From NCBI GenBank assembly GCA_001314815.1, contig LJXT01000007.1, forward strand, positions 1 to 57,474: a stretch of DNA of 57,474 bases, in the 5' to 3' direction. How positions within the stretch are numbered: the first letter of the stretch is position 1; each line of letters starts with the position of its first letter. Source of the DNA: Algoriphagus marincola HL-49. Lineage in GTDB: Bacteria > Bacteroidota > Bacteroidia > Cytophagales > Cyclobacteriaceae. Below, piece after piece: positions 1 through 8,042 of the stretch. A program made the translations under genes and the position numbers. The notes under the pieces were generated by a model. That model saw nothing but the letters and a program-made list of their open reading frames with translations. It was not told where the DNA came from and did not search any database.

Positions 1-682
1 GACTATCGTAGACCGTTTTGCCTCTCACAGGATCAGCTGCACGATCCAACAGTGGGACTGCATAAATTCCAGCACCTTTTGGCTTTTCACCCTTCGGTAC
101 ATCCTTGCCGAGCCATTCCATATAGGCGACCATAGCCATCATTTCTTTAGAATCGCGCTCAAGTCCTTGCCCATTCAAGCTCCGCTCAAAGCAATCATTA
201 ATTCGCTTGGGGATATCTTCCGATTGCCCGGAGCGAGCTCTTATTTTTGGGTAAGTTGAAGCAACAGCCCCATAGTTATTTCCTAATGGAGCCGTCCCGG
301 CATTGAGGTGACAGTTTTGGCAATTAAGACCATTAGATATCTTACGTACACTTCCATTTGGCCCCAAGTAAGCTGCTGTATTTGCAATCAATTCCCGACC
401 ATATTTGATATCCGCCGCATTAGCTTCCGCATCAACAGTTGACCAATCAGGAGCTGTCCACATTCCCACGGGATCCATCAGTGCTTTACTTTTGGGCCCT
501 GGAACTACTGCTGTCGCTAATATTTGCTCATCCCCTGTTCCAAATTCAGGTAATTTCACACCAGCATAGGATAAATAAATTACTAAGCCAATAACTCCCA
601 CAAGGGAAGTAATCAAAGCCAATAATCCGACCATCAGGCCGATTAATTTTATGAAAGTTTTGCCGAGTTGATCCATTTTCAT
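1..682 (-). CDS. TsdA-like cytochrome c, 5' part only
   Basis: I translated this from the reverse strand; the frame stays open to base 1, so the C-terminal part lies outside the window. The protein starts with a basic stretch and one long hydrophobic segment (about residues 10-38), an uncleaved anchor or signal. Near residue 120 there is a heme-binding CQNCH motif, followed by sequence typical of thiosulfate dehydrogenase (TsdA) and related diheme cytochromes: NxYG, a YPxIRARSG-type stretch and INxCFERSLNG. TsdA joins two thiosulfates to tetrathionate in the periplasm, but relatives have other electron-transfer roles, so only the family is safe. A second CxxCH is expected beyond the edge. The start could be 682 or the ATG two codons later (676). 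Confidence 0.75.
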   Translation of the reverse strand, partial: MKMDQLGKTFIKLIGLMVGLLALITSLVGVIGLVIYLSYAGVKLPEFGTGDEQILATAVVPGPKSKALMDPVGMWTAPDWSTVDAEANAADIKYGRELIANTAAYLGPNGSVRKISNGLNCQNCHLNAGTAPLGNNYGAVASTYPKIRARSGQSEDIPKRINDCFERSLNGQGLERDSKEMMAMVAYMEWLGKDVPKGEKPKGAGIYAVPLLDRAADPVRGKTVYDS

Positions 683-764
683 TTCTAATCTAAAAACAAA
701 AATCGAGAATCAATCCCTATCAGCGCTGTGACTTGGATCACATGATCAGATAGATATCATAAAA

Positions 765-1487
765 TCAAATCTTGACTACAGCTGAAAACACCTTCTTTTC
801 GCCTACCTGCCCCAAAATCTGAAGCTCAGAATCCAGCCTTTTGATGAAAAAATCAACTTGATCTCCCAGAAAGCATTCCGCTAAATAGTTGATAGATAGT
901 GATTCAATTTTTAAGCCTTCTTCCTGCATGAAATCCTCCACCCACCTGATATAGCTTGTGTTATTGACGTGATTTTGCAAGTCTAAATCTGATGCACGTA
1001 CCTTGACTCCGATTGCAGACTTCTCAAGAGATTTCAACCGATGTCGCTCAGGAATCCATGCGGGTTTTGAATTGATTTTGAACAGATGGTCAGGCAAAGC
1101 CTTTTCCGGAGAAATGATTTTCTTGCTACGGCTATCCAGCAAAAGCCAACTACTCATCCCTGCCGCAAGCGTGTTTCCTTTATCCCCTAGCATCAAAAAC
1201 TCCCGAAAAGCAAAAAGCCCTTCCACCCCCCGACCTGCCGTAAAAATTTCTACATGATCTCCCCAACTCGGGAAATCTTCACATTTGATTTCAAAGCGGG
1301 AAAGAACCCACATCTGATTAGCTTCTTGAAGTATTCTACCAAAATCAGCTGAATCCGCATGTCTCCACGCCACTTCCTGAAAAAGATCTGCCAAATCCTT
1401 CCATCGAAGCTTGCCATCGGGATTGACTTGGAAAGAACCTATTTCGAACTCTTTACTAAACTGAAACGACTCGGGCTTGCTACTCAT
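765..1487 (-). CDS. acyl-ACP thioesterase family protein
   Basis: This 240-residue protein has the double hot-dog layout of the acyl-ACP thioesterase family (FatA-like). The first hot-dog fold covers roughly residues 10-130. The second begins near residue 155 and carries the NHVN motif at 172-175, which in the family supplies the catalytic Asn and His. It would hydrolyse acyl-ACP (or acyl-CoA) thioesters in the cytoplasm and release free fatty acids. Its start overlaps the stop of the upstream MFS gene by four bases (ATGA), so the two are probably translated together. The substrate cannot be read from the sequence. Confidence 0.8.
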   Translation of the reverse strand: MSSKPESFQFSKEFEIGSFQVNPDGKLRWKDLADLFQEVAWRHADSADFGRILQEANQMWVLSRFEIKCEDFPSWGDHVEIFTAGRGVEGLFAFREFLMLGDKGNTLAAGMSSWLLLDSRSKKIISPEKALPDHLFKINSKPAWIPERHRLKSLEKSAIGVKVRASDLDLQNHVNNTSYIRWVEDFMQEEGLKIESLSINYLAECFLGDQVDFFIKRLDSELQILGQVGEKKVFSAVVKI

Positions 1488-2641
1488 GCATGGCTTGGTT
1501 TTGGATCAAAGACTTCAGTTCTAACCGTCGATAAAAGTGCAATCCCCAATCCATTCACCGCAATTAGTGAAAAGGAGGTCTTTAAATCGAAAAGATCAGC
1601 AATAAAACCTATTAAGGGAGGGCCTATCAAAAAGCCGAAAAACGAGAGCGTCGACACTATAGCCAAAGCTACTCCGGGAGAATATAGAGTGGATCTTCCG
1701 GCGACGCTGTAGGAAATCGGGACTATGGAAGCTACTCCAAAACCAACCAATAAAAAACCTATCGTAGCCCAAAGCAATACCGGAGCCAACACCGAAATCA
1801 AAAGACCCGCGAAAATCAAAACACCGCTGAATCTCAAAACGGGCACTTTTCCATAACGCTGAATAATCCGATCGGAAATAAAACGTCCAGACGCCATCGT
1901 GCCCATAAAAGCCACATATCCTAAAGTGATCCATTCGGCAGGCGCTTCCACTACTTTTTTGAAATACACCCCACTCCAATCAAACATGCATCCCTCTGTC
2001 ATCATTCCTAGAAATGAAATCAGGCCCACTCTTAGCAATAGCGCATCCGGTCTTTTCAATACAAGCCCTCCTCCATCTCCTCTGGATTTTTCCTCCTTGA
2101 TGTATGGTCGAGTACTCAAAATGATAGCAGCAGATATAAATGCCACAAACAAATAATGGTAAAAAGGAATCCAGCCTAGGCCAATCATCACCGCTCCAAT
2201 CCCTGCCCCTACAAATCCTGCCGTACTCCAAAGTCCATGAAAAGAAGCCAAGATACTTCTACCCATTTCATCTTCGAAATCTAGGGCTTGGGTGTTGAGT
2301 GCAATGTTCATGATATTCCCAAGCATACCAAAGAATACCAAAACGATAATCAACATCCAGAGTGAAGGACTAAGCCCTATCAGGGGCAAACTGAATGCAT
2401 ATAAAAAACTACCCCAAAGAATAACCGAACGGCTCCCATAGTGATGGACCAACCATCCAGCAATCGGTAAACCTATCATGGACCCTATGGGCAGAAAAAG
2501 CAAAATACTTCCTAGCTGTCCTTCGGAAAGATCAAACTTTGCCTGAATATCAGGAATACGGGCTGCCCAGCTGGCAAAACATAGGCCCAAGAAGAAAAAC
2601 ATGCTGCCTAAAGCAATGCGGCGACGCAATAAAGACTTCAT
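1484..2641 (-). CDS. MFS transporter, YbjJ-like
   Basis: A 385-residue major facilitator protein with about twelve hydrophobic segments. The N-terminus contains SWAARIPDI followed by LSEGQLG, a signature of the YbjJ-type MFS subgroup (putative efflux or sugar-like transporters of the inner membrane). I chose the ATG at 2641 because the protein there starts with MKSLLRRR directly before the first membrane helix, as in relatives; an ATG at 2704 would add 21 residues with no family match. It is the first gene of a pair with the thioesterase (four-base overlap), which could suggest export of a thioesterase product, but that is a guess. Confidence 0.8.
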   Translation of the reverse strand: MKSLLRRRIALGSMFFFLGLCFASWAARIPDIQAKFDLSEGQLGSILLFLPIGSMIGLPIAGWLVHHYGSRSVILWGSFLYAFSLPLIGLSPSLWMLIIVLVFFGMLGNIMNIALNTQALDFEDEMGRSILASFHGLWSTAGFVGAGIGAVMIGLGWIPFYHYLFVAFISAAIILSTRPYIKEEKSRGDGGGLVLKRPDALLLRVGLISFLGMMTEGCMFDWSGVYFKKVVEAPAEWITLGYVAFMGTMASGRFISDRIIQRYGKVPVLRFSGVLIFAGLLISVLAPVLLWATIGFLLVGFGVASIVPISYSVAGRSTLYSPGVALAIVSTLSFFGFLIGPPLIGFIADLFDLKTSFSLIAVNGLGIALLSTVRTEVFDPKPSHA

Positions 2642-2721
2642 AAGATAGGTTTGAGGAATCGGACTGCAAATTAGGGATTTTATACCGCTTGTAAAGATTC
2701 GCATCCCTTCTCAAACTATTC

Positions 2722-2841
2722 ATGAATAGCAGAGTTAAATCGGAAAGTCAAATCATGGAATTTATTATAGTAGGCGGTATCATCCTGACCGTTATTTTTC
2801 TGATTCGTTTCATCATCCAACGGGTATTTGGAAAGCCTTAA
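2722..2841 (+). CDS. possible small single-pass membrane protein
   Basis: A short open frame of 39 codons (28 if the ATG at 2755 is used) fills the gap between two reverse-strand genes. The shorter form starts MEFIIVGGI, has one strongly hydrophobic stretch of about 20 residues, and ends in a basic tail (RFIIQRVFGKP). The purine-rich GGAAAG about nine bases before the 2755 ATG would suit that start. Nothing else in the sequence proves translation, so it may be spurious; the hydrophobic core with a positively charged end is what real small membrane proteins look like. Confidence 0.4.
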   Translation: MNSRVKSESQIMEFIIVGGIILTVIFLIRFIIQRVFGKP

Positions 2842-2845
2842 GCCC

Positions 2846-3391
2846 TCAAGATTCCTTCCCTCCACTTCCTTTAAATTGATCCTCCTTGTAGGCAAAAAGC
2901 ACATTGAAAGTAGTCAATGAGCCATAGCAGCGAGTAATGTATTGCTGTAAATGAACACGATCTTCATCGTCTAGTTTAGGGTGATTATTGATGTTTTGCT
3001 CTAAGACCCGAAGCTTCTCCCGGACCATGACTACCTTATGGAAAAAAGTATCAATGGGAATTTCCTTATTCTGCAAATCCTCATCACCGGGAAGAATCAC
3101 CACCTTACCTCCAATCCATTTCCCTCCTAATGGCACGATAGGCATTCGCTCTGAAGTCTGAATCAGTGCCTCTCTGATGGCCTTTTCGACATCTTTTTGT
3201 GTCAACATTGGGAAATCCGGTTTTTTGGCCTCTTCGATTTCAAAGCCATCGTAATCCCTTGCGAGTGTTTTTATTTCCTCCGTATTGTAAAAATAGATCT
3301 TGTAATAGCTTTCATCCGCTGATAAAATCATCCCAAGTCCAAACTTAGGATGTCGTAATTTGCTTCCTGGAGCGAGTTCACTGGTGGACAT
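2846..3391 (-). CDS. conserved hypothetical protein with N-terminal CarD/Tudor-like beta domain
   Basis: I do not recognise a named family. The 181-residue protein starts with a short beta-rich module (about residues 5-55) whose pattern G..LRHPKFGLGMI resembles the small beta-barrel seen in CarD- and UvrD-tail-like domains, which bind RNA polymerase. The rest is mixed alpha/beta with a charged helix near residues 120-150 and no signal peptide, so it should be cytoplasmic. It stands alone between a possible tiny membrane protein and a divergent membrane protein. A role in transcription is possible only by analogy with the N-terminal pattern. Confidence 0.6.
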   Translation of the reverse strand: MSTSELAPGSKLRHPKFGLGMILSADESYYKIYFYNTEEIKTLARDYDGFEIEEAKKPDFPMLTQKDVEKAIREALIQTSERMPIVPLGGKWIGGKVVILPGDEDLQNKEIPIDTFFHKVVMVREKLRVLEQNINNHPKLDDEDRVHLQQYITRCYGSLTTFNVLFAYKEDQFKGSGGKES

Positions 3392-3510
3392 ATCTTAAAT
3401 TATTGTGTTTGAAGTGGTCTAAAATAGAAATAAATTGGTTTTCTAATAGCAAGTTTATTGTCAATCAGTAACATTTTGGGATCTCAATCATTTCTTGGAA
3501 AAACAGATTT

Positions 3511-4119
3511 ATGAAGCCCAGACAAAAAAGAATACTACTCAATCTAATTTCTATTTTTCTAGGCTTTACTTTTTTCGGTGCAGGTATGAGTAAGCTTTTT
3601 GCTGATCATCAGTTTATCGGCTGGATAGGTCCGACCTGGCTGGTGGAGCGCCTCGAAGAGTACGGATTAGGTTTTTACGGGAAGTTTATAGCCTACTCAC
3701 AGGTACTCATTGGCTATAAGCTGATCACCACCCGATACAAATTGATAGGGGCAGTCATGCTGGTTCCTATGCTTTTGAATATATTAATGATTACGATTTC
3801 GCTTGAATGGAGAGGCACTCCCTATGTATTGAGCTTTCTTCTTTTTTTAAATGGTATTCTCCTTTGGCACTACCGAGATTTTTGGAATATACTTTTACAT
3901 GAAGGTAATGGGCATAATAGACTTCGCTTAAAAGGAAATAAAACCCGATTTGGAGACGCTATATGGTTTTTAGGTTTAGTTCTTCAATTTTTGGCTATTT
4001 CGGTGTCTTTTCACCAAATATGGATTGGCTTAGCACTCTCATTAATCGGCTTGGTCATATCACGGCTTTCATTTCGACTTGATCAGATATATTCAGTTAG
4101 AAAAGCTGAGATTACCTGA
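3511..4119 (+). CDS. DoxX-like integral membrane protein
   Basis: A 202-residue protein with five or six hydrophobic segments. The first part (GFTFFGAGMSKLF, then a loop and LIGYKLI) looks like the DoxX/DoxD-like four-helix family, which is widespread and poorly understood. The last third adds two further helices and ends in a short basic tail. It has no partner gene on the same strand; the next feature downstream is the SRP RNA with its own promoter. The function cannot be assigned. Confidence 0.6.
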   Translation: MKPRQKRILLNLISIFLGFTFFGAGMSKLFADHQFIGWIGPTWLVERLEEYGLGFYGKFIAYSQVLIGYKLITTRYKLIGAVMLVPMLLNILMITISLEWRGTPYVLSFLLFLNGILLWHYRDFWNILLHEGNGHNRLRLKGNKTRFGDAIWFLGLVLQFLAISVSFHQIWIGLALSLIGLVISRLSFRLDQIYSVRKAEIT

Positions 4120-4240
4120 ATTTTCGATTCAGAAAAATTCAATTTCATAAACACGCAAATTTCATTTATCTCCAACATAAAGAGGCTCAGCTTACTAGAT
4201 TCCTGTTCAGGTTTTTCAGGGATAATCTTAGAAGAAAAAA

Positions 4241-4270
4241 TTGGATTGAGTGGAATTTGCCGTATCTTTG
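4241..4270 (+). promoter_or_regulatory. Bacteroidota-type promoter of the SRP RNA
   Basis: TTG at 4241-4243, then exactly 19 bases, then TATCTTTG at 4263-4270. This is a full match to the Bacteroidota primary sigma consensus TTG-N19-TAnnTTTG. Transcription should start about 5-8 bases downstream, right at the first base of the SRP RNA stem. Confidence 0.85.
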
Positions 4271-4276
4271 CGCCCT

Positions 4277-4360
4277 AGCGGCACGACCAGCTCCTGCCAA
4301 ATCCCCCAGGTCCGGAAGGAAGCAAGGGTAGGCGGTTGTAGCGGTGCGATGCCGCTTCTT
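4277..4360 (+). ncRNA. ffs: signal recognition particle RNA (4.5S type)
   Basis: The conserved SRP domain IV loop is present: CAGGTCCGGAAGGAAGCAAG near 4308-4327 with the GGAA tetraloop and the asymmetric internal loop bases. The outer stem is closed by AGCGGCA (4277-4283) pairing with TGCCGCT (4350-4356), followed by a T run that ends transcription. The RNA pairs with Ffh to deliver membrane proteins to the translocon. It is the short bacterial form of about 85-100 bases, without an Alu domain. Confidence 0.93.
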
Positions 4361-4420
4361 TTTTTGCCCTTTTTTGGCTGTAGATTTTAGGATTTCAGTT
4401 CCTTATCCTGATTTAAATTT

Positions 4421-4428
4421 TAACTTTG
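4421..4428 (+). promoter_or_regulatory. -7 promoter element of the transaldolase operon
   Basis: TAACTTTG matches the Bacteroidota -7 consensus TAnnTTTG. The -33 region is weak (AGTTCC at about the right distance). It implies a leader of about 30 bases before the start at 4466. Confidence 0.5.
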
Positions 4429-4465
4429 TCAGATAGCCTAAAACTAATTCGAAAACCATTATCCT

Positions 4466-5125
4466 ATGAAATTCTTTATCGATACCGCCAATCTTTCCGA
4501 AATTCAAGAAGCTTATGACCTTGGTGTATTAGACGGTGTCACCACCAATCCCTCACTGATGGCCAAAGAAGGTATATCAGGGGATGAAGCCGTAAAAGCT
4601 CATTACAAAGCAATCTGCAATATCGTAGATGATAAAGTAAGTGCAGAAGTGATTGCTACCGATTTTGACGGAATGATCCGTGAAGGAAAAGAGCTAGCTA
4701 AAATTGATGACAAAATCGTGGTGAAAATCCCTATGATCAAAGAAGGGGTCAAAGCCATCAAATACTTTCACAGTGAAGGAATCAGAACCAATTGCACCTT
4801 GGTTTTCTCAGCTGGTCAGGCACTTTTAGCTGCCAAGGCAGGAGCATCCTACCTTTCTCCCTTCATCGGGCGCCTGGATGATATCTCCTTCGATGGACTG
4901 GAGCTTATACAGCAAATCGTTCACATCTACCGAACCTATGATTTTCAGACTGAAGTGCTTGCAGCAAGTATCCGCCACACCATGCACTTGATCAAATGTG
5001 CTGAAATCGGTGCAGATGTAGTCACTTGTCCCCTGAAGGTAATCACCGGTCTATTAAATCACCCATTGACGGATAAGGGTCTGGCACAGTTTCTGGCAGA
5101 CCATGCAAAGGCAGCCGGAAAATAA
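4466..5125 (+). CDS. fsa: transaldolase / fructose-6-phosphate aldolase family (TalC type)
   Basis: A 219-residue protein of the short transaldolase family, full length for the TalC/FSA group. The N-terminus MKFFIDTANLSEI and GVTTNPSL are family hallmarks, and Lys87 in VVKIPM is the Schiff-base lysine. Such enzymes move a dihydroxyacetone unit between sugar phosphates (pentose phosphate pathway) or cleave fructose 6-phosphate; which reaction dominates is not clear from sequence. It leads an operon with a 67-residue protein (24 bases later) and an FtsE-like ATPase. Confidence 0.88.
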   Translation: MKFFIDTANLSEIQEAYDLGVLDGVTTNPSLMAKEGISGDEAVKAHYKAICNIVDDKVSAEVIATDFDGMIREGKELAKIDDKIVVKIPMIKEGVKAIKYFHSEGIRTNCTLVFSAGQALLAAKAGASYLSPFIGRLDDISFDGLELIQQIVHIYRTYDFQTEVLAASIRHTMHLIKCAEIGADVVTCPLKVITGLLNHPLTDKGLAQFLADHAKAAGK

Positions 5126-5149
5126 ATTGAACAACCAAGGAAGCGATCC

Positions 5150-5353
5150 ATGTACATCATCAAAGTAAAAGGCAAGGCCAAAATTCCGGATTACATACAA
5201 ATTCGGGATGAAAATTTCGTTCTAGTGGCCTACTTCCGTGCTGATAGACCTATGAAAAATCCAGAGAAATTTGGATTAGAAGGGAAGGAAGATGCTCTTC
5301 AAAAATTGATCGATGAGTTGCCTTTTGGAAAACTTCAAAAACTGGATTTGTAA
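5150..5353 (+). CDS. conserved hypothetical protein, 67 residues
   Basis: A small soluble protein, probably a single alpha/beta fold: two short beta strands (YIIKVKG, FVLVAYF) followed by a charged helix (EDALQKLIDEL). No signal peptide or membrane segment. It lies between the transaldolase gene and the FtsE-like gene, with only three bases before the latter, so it is surely co-transcribed and perhaps a partner of that ATPase. I do not recognise the family. Confidence 0.65.
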   Translation: MYIIKVKGKAKIPDYIQIRDENFVLVAYFRADRPMKNPEKFGLEGKEDALQKLIDELPFGKLQKLDL

Positions 5354-5356
5354 TCA

Positions 5357-6067
5357 ATGGATTTTAGCAAAGACCCTGTACTTAAAGTAGACCATGTGAC
5401 GGTTTTTCAGGGAGTTGACCCAGTCCTCTCTGATGTCACATTTGCTGTCGAGCAACATGAATTTGTTTTTCTAATTGGGCAGACAGGAAGTGGAAAAAGC
5501 TCCTTGCTTAAAACACTCTATGCTGACCTTGCCTTGAGGTCAGGCTCTGTTGAGATTGCAGGATTCGACCTAAATAAGATAAAATCCAATGAAGTTCCTT
5601 TCTTGAGAAGAAAACTTGGGATCATATTCCAAGATTTTCAACTTTTCAATGATCGAACAGTGGCAGAGAATTTGGCCTTTGTCATGAAGGCCACCGGCTG
5701 GAAAGACAAAGTGAAAATCAAAGAGCGGATGGCCGAAGTATTATTGCTTGTGGGTCTGCATAATTCCTCGAGCAAAATGCCACACCAACTCAGTGGCGGC
5801 GAACAGCAGCGTGTGGTGATTGCAAGAGCGTTGCTAAATGAGCCTTCTATTCTGCTTGCAGATGAACCTACAGGAAACCTAGATCCAGATGTGGCAGATG
5901 GCATTTTCAAACTCTTCCAAGAGATCAATAAAAAAGGAACAGCTATCTTGATGGCAACCCATAATCACGACTTGCTACGTAAGTACCCCTATCGAGTACT
6001 CAAATGCGAAAAAGGCAAACTACTTGATAGTCAGACACACGACGTTTCTTTCGGATCTAGTTACTAA
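5357..6067 (+). CDS. ftsE: cell division ATP-binding protein FtsE
   Basis: A 236-residue ABC ATPase with all core motifs: Walker A GQTGSGKSS at 41-49, Q-loop near residue 92, signature LSGGEQ at 145-150, Walker B ILLADEP at 165-171 and a switch His in ATHNHD. The close match to the FtsE/LolD pattern (GNLDPDVADGIFKLF) and its length point to FtsE, which with the membrane protein FtsX controls cell-wall hydrolases at the septum. No ftsX is found next to it. It is the last gene of the operon starting with the transaldolase. Confidence 0.8.
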   Translation: MDFSKDPVLKVDHVTVFQGVDPVLSDVTFAVEQHEFVFLIGQTGSGKSSLLKTLYADLALRSGSVEIAGFDLNKIKSNEVPFLRRKLGIIFQDFQLFNDRTVAENLAFVMKATGWKDKVKIKERMAEVLLLVGLHNSSSKMPHQLSGGEQQRVVIARALLNEPSILLADEPTGNLDPDVADGIFKLFQEINKKGTAILMATHNHDLLRKYPYRVLKCEKGKLLDSQTHDVSFGSSY

Positions 6068-6263
6068 TTATAACAAGGCCTAGCCCTGTTTCGTTATCAG
6101 ATTAGATAAATCAATTTTAACAGTAATAGTACTTTCTTCCAGTCTGATTTTAGGTCAGAAAACAAACTCTTAAGACTGCGCTTTTTGAAATTTTATCCCC
6201 TTGGATGGATATCTGCGAAAAGTGAAAAAGTACTGGCACCGAGATAGCTTTATTCATTAGCGT

Positions 6264-7658
6264 ATGAGAAAAATAAGAATCCAGAAAATTTTCTATCTGA
6301 TAGCCCTAGTTGCATTAGGCGCCTGTAATAACGAAGATCAAAATCCTCCACCGGTGGATCCCGGAAGTGAGGTAGCTGTGAACCGATGGATTCAAGAGGT
6401 TATGGATCAAGTTTACTTTTGGCTCGATGATATGCGTACTCCTGTCGCTGAGACATCGGCACCCGAAGATTACTTCGAATCTCTGCTTTTCAGACCGACC
6501 GATCGATTTTCAGCTATTTATCCTGATTACCAAGAGCTGATCAATTCACTGAATGGGGTGACTTTAGAGTCTGGCTATGAATTCATCCTATTCAGAGAAA
6601 GTCAAAACTCTGACAATGTCATCGCCGAGATAACTTATATCAAGAAGAATAGTCCAGCTGAATCGGCGGGATTAAGACGTGGTGACATCATCCGGACGAT
6701 AAATGGTCAACAAATGACCGCAGACAATTTCCAAGAGGTTTTAGATGACATTTCCTCCACGCATACGGTCAATTTCTTACGATTCAATGAAGAAGCTGAG
6801 ATCTTTGAAGATCAAGGAGAAGTAGAGCTAGATGCAATCCAGCTGGCAGAAGACCCCAATTTCCTTGACACCATTTATACGGTAGATGATCAGAAAATAG
6901 GATATGTAGTGTATCATTTCTTTGCTCCAGGCCCTGGGAGTGGCAGTACTGCATATGATCAAGAAATGGATGCAATCTTTGCAAAATTCAAGGCAGAATC
7001 AATCAATCATCTGATTGTGGACTTTCGATATAACGGTGGCGGTTTTGTCTCATCTGCTGTTAATCTGGCGAGTCTTATCGCTCCTGGAGTCACTCAGAAT
7101 GATATTTTCTCTAAGACAAAATACAATAGCTTCTTGAGTGGATTTGACGATTTCCAAAATGTGCAGACACCATTTCGAACCAAAGCCCAAAACCTCGGCA
7201 ATATTCTGAGCGGAAATCGAGTGTATATTTTAACCTCAAGCCGTACGGCTTCGGCTTCAGAATTAATCATCAATGGTCTTCGTCCTTACATGGATGTATT
7301 TCTGATTGGAGATGTGACCACGGGAAAAAATGTAGGATCCATACCGTTCGAAGATGAGGAAAACCCACAAAATACTTACGGCATCCTACCCATCGTCACA
7401 CAAAGCGCCAATAGCCAGGATGAGTCCGATTATACGAATGGGTTTACACCCAATATTACAGCACGGGAAGTGGAAGAACGCTTAAAGCCTTTCGGGGATA
7501 TCAATGAGCTGCTACTAAGAACAGCTATTGCCGAAATAACCGGCCAATCTCCATCAGACCGTATCAATAAACTCTCTCGATCAGACTTAGGAAGCACGCT
7601 TGATCATAAGGTCAGAACTGGACGAATGATCGAGAACATCAAGTTTGAAAAGAACTAG
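6264..7658 (+). CDS. S41 family (C-terminal processing) peptidase, lipoprotein
   Basis: A 464-residue protease. The N-terminus is a lipoprotein signal with lipobox LGAC (Cys21), so it should be anchored in an envelope membrane. A PDZ domain (about residues 115-180) contains the GLRRGDIIRTING pattern. The S41 catalytic domain follows: VDFRYNGGG near 255, nucleophile Ser330 in TASASE and Lys355 in TGKN, the 25-residue Ser-Lys spacing known from Tsp/CtpA. It would cleave envelope or imported proteins; the substrate is unknown. It stands alone with its own terminator. Confidence 0.87.
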   Translation: MRKIRIQKIFYLIALVALGACNNEDQNPPPVDPGSEVAVNRWIQEVMDQVYFWLDDMRTPVAETSAPEDYFESLLFRPTDRFSAIYPDYQELINSLNGVTLESGYEFILFRESQNSDNVIAEITYIKKNSPAESAGLRRGDIIRTINGQQMTADNFQEVLDDISSTHTVNFLRFNEEAEIFEDQGEVELDAIQLAEDPNFLDTIYTVDDQKIGYVVYHFFAPGPGSGSTAYDQEMDAIFAKFKAESINHLIVDFRYNGGGFVSSAVNLASLIAPGVTQNDIFSKTKYNSFLSGFDDFQNVQTPFRTKAQNLGNILSGNRVYILTSSRTASASELIINGLRPYMDVFLIGDVTTGKNVGSIPFEDEENPQNTYGILPIVTQSANSQDESDYTNGFTPNITAREVEERLKPFGDINELLLRTAIAEITGQSPSDRINKLSRSDLGSTLDHKVRTGRMIENIKFEKN

Positions 7659-7679
7659 ACTTCAAACCTCCAAATGAAG

Positions 7680-7706
7680 AAGCAAGCTCAAAGTGGCTTG
7701 CTTTTT
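7680..7706 (+). terminator. terminator after the S41 peptidase gene
   Basis: AAGCAAGC (7680-7687) pairs with GCTTGCTT (7696-7703) and is followed by a T run. Confidence 0.8.
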
Positions 7707-7779
7707 TGCTTTATTATCAAATCATTAACATTTGATTTCACGGTTTTAAAAGTGCTCAAATTTAGGTTATTTCGGACTT

Positions 7780-7992
7780 ATGCAAGAGATCGCTAGCTTT
7801 GTTTTGATTTTGGCGATATACTTTCTGGGAATATTGGCTATTGTTCAAGAAGTCGCCAATCCGAAGTACATCAACTTTAGAAAGAATTCCCGAGAAATGG
7901 TTAGAGTACCCGTCAATTACGGGAAAATCCTAACCGTCAGTTTCCTTTTGGCTCTTTTAACCACCGCCCTCGCTTACTACCTTTTTATCTAA
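7780..7992 (+). CDS. small membrane protein, 70 residues
   Basis: Two hydrophobic segments (about residues 5-25 and 48-69) are joined by a short basic loop (KYINFRKNSREMVR). No family is recognised. It has its own short transcription unit between the S41 peptidase terminator and a shared terminator at 7997-8023. Being in a clean, terminator-bounded unit supports that it is real. Confidence 0.55.
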   Translation: MQEIASFVLILAIYFLGILAIVQEVANPKYINFRKNSREMVRVPVNYGKILTVSFLLALLTTALAYYLFI

Positions 7993-7996
7993 AAAA

Positions 7997-8023
7997 AACA
8001 GCTCCCAAAAAGAGAGCTGTTCT
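7997..8023. terminator. bidirectional terminator between convergent genes
   Basis: AACAGCTC (7997-8004) pairs with GAGCTGTT (8014-8021). A run of As lies upstream and Ts downstream, so it can end transcription from both the 70-residue gene (+) and the TPR gene (-). Confidence 0.7.
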
Positions 8024-8042
8024 TCAATGCGGCCTAACGTTA

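Noticed and set aside
1359..1712. Forward open frame across the thioesterase and MFS genes
   Set aside because: It is antisense to two well-supported genes and has no recognisable protein features.
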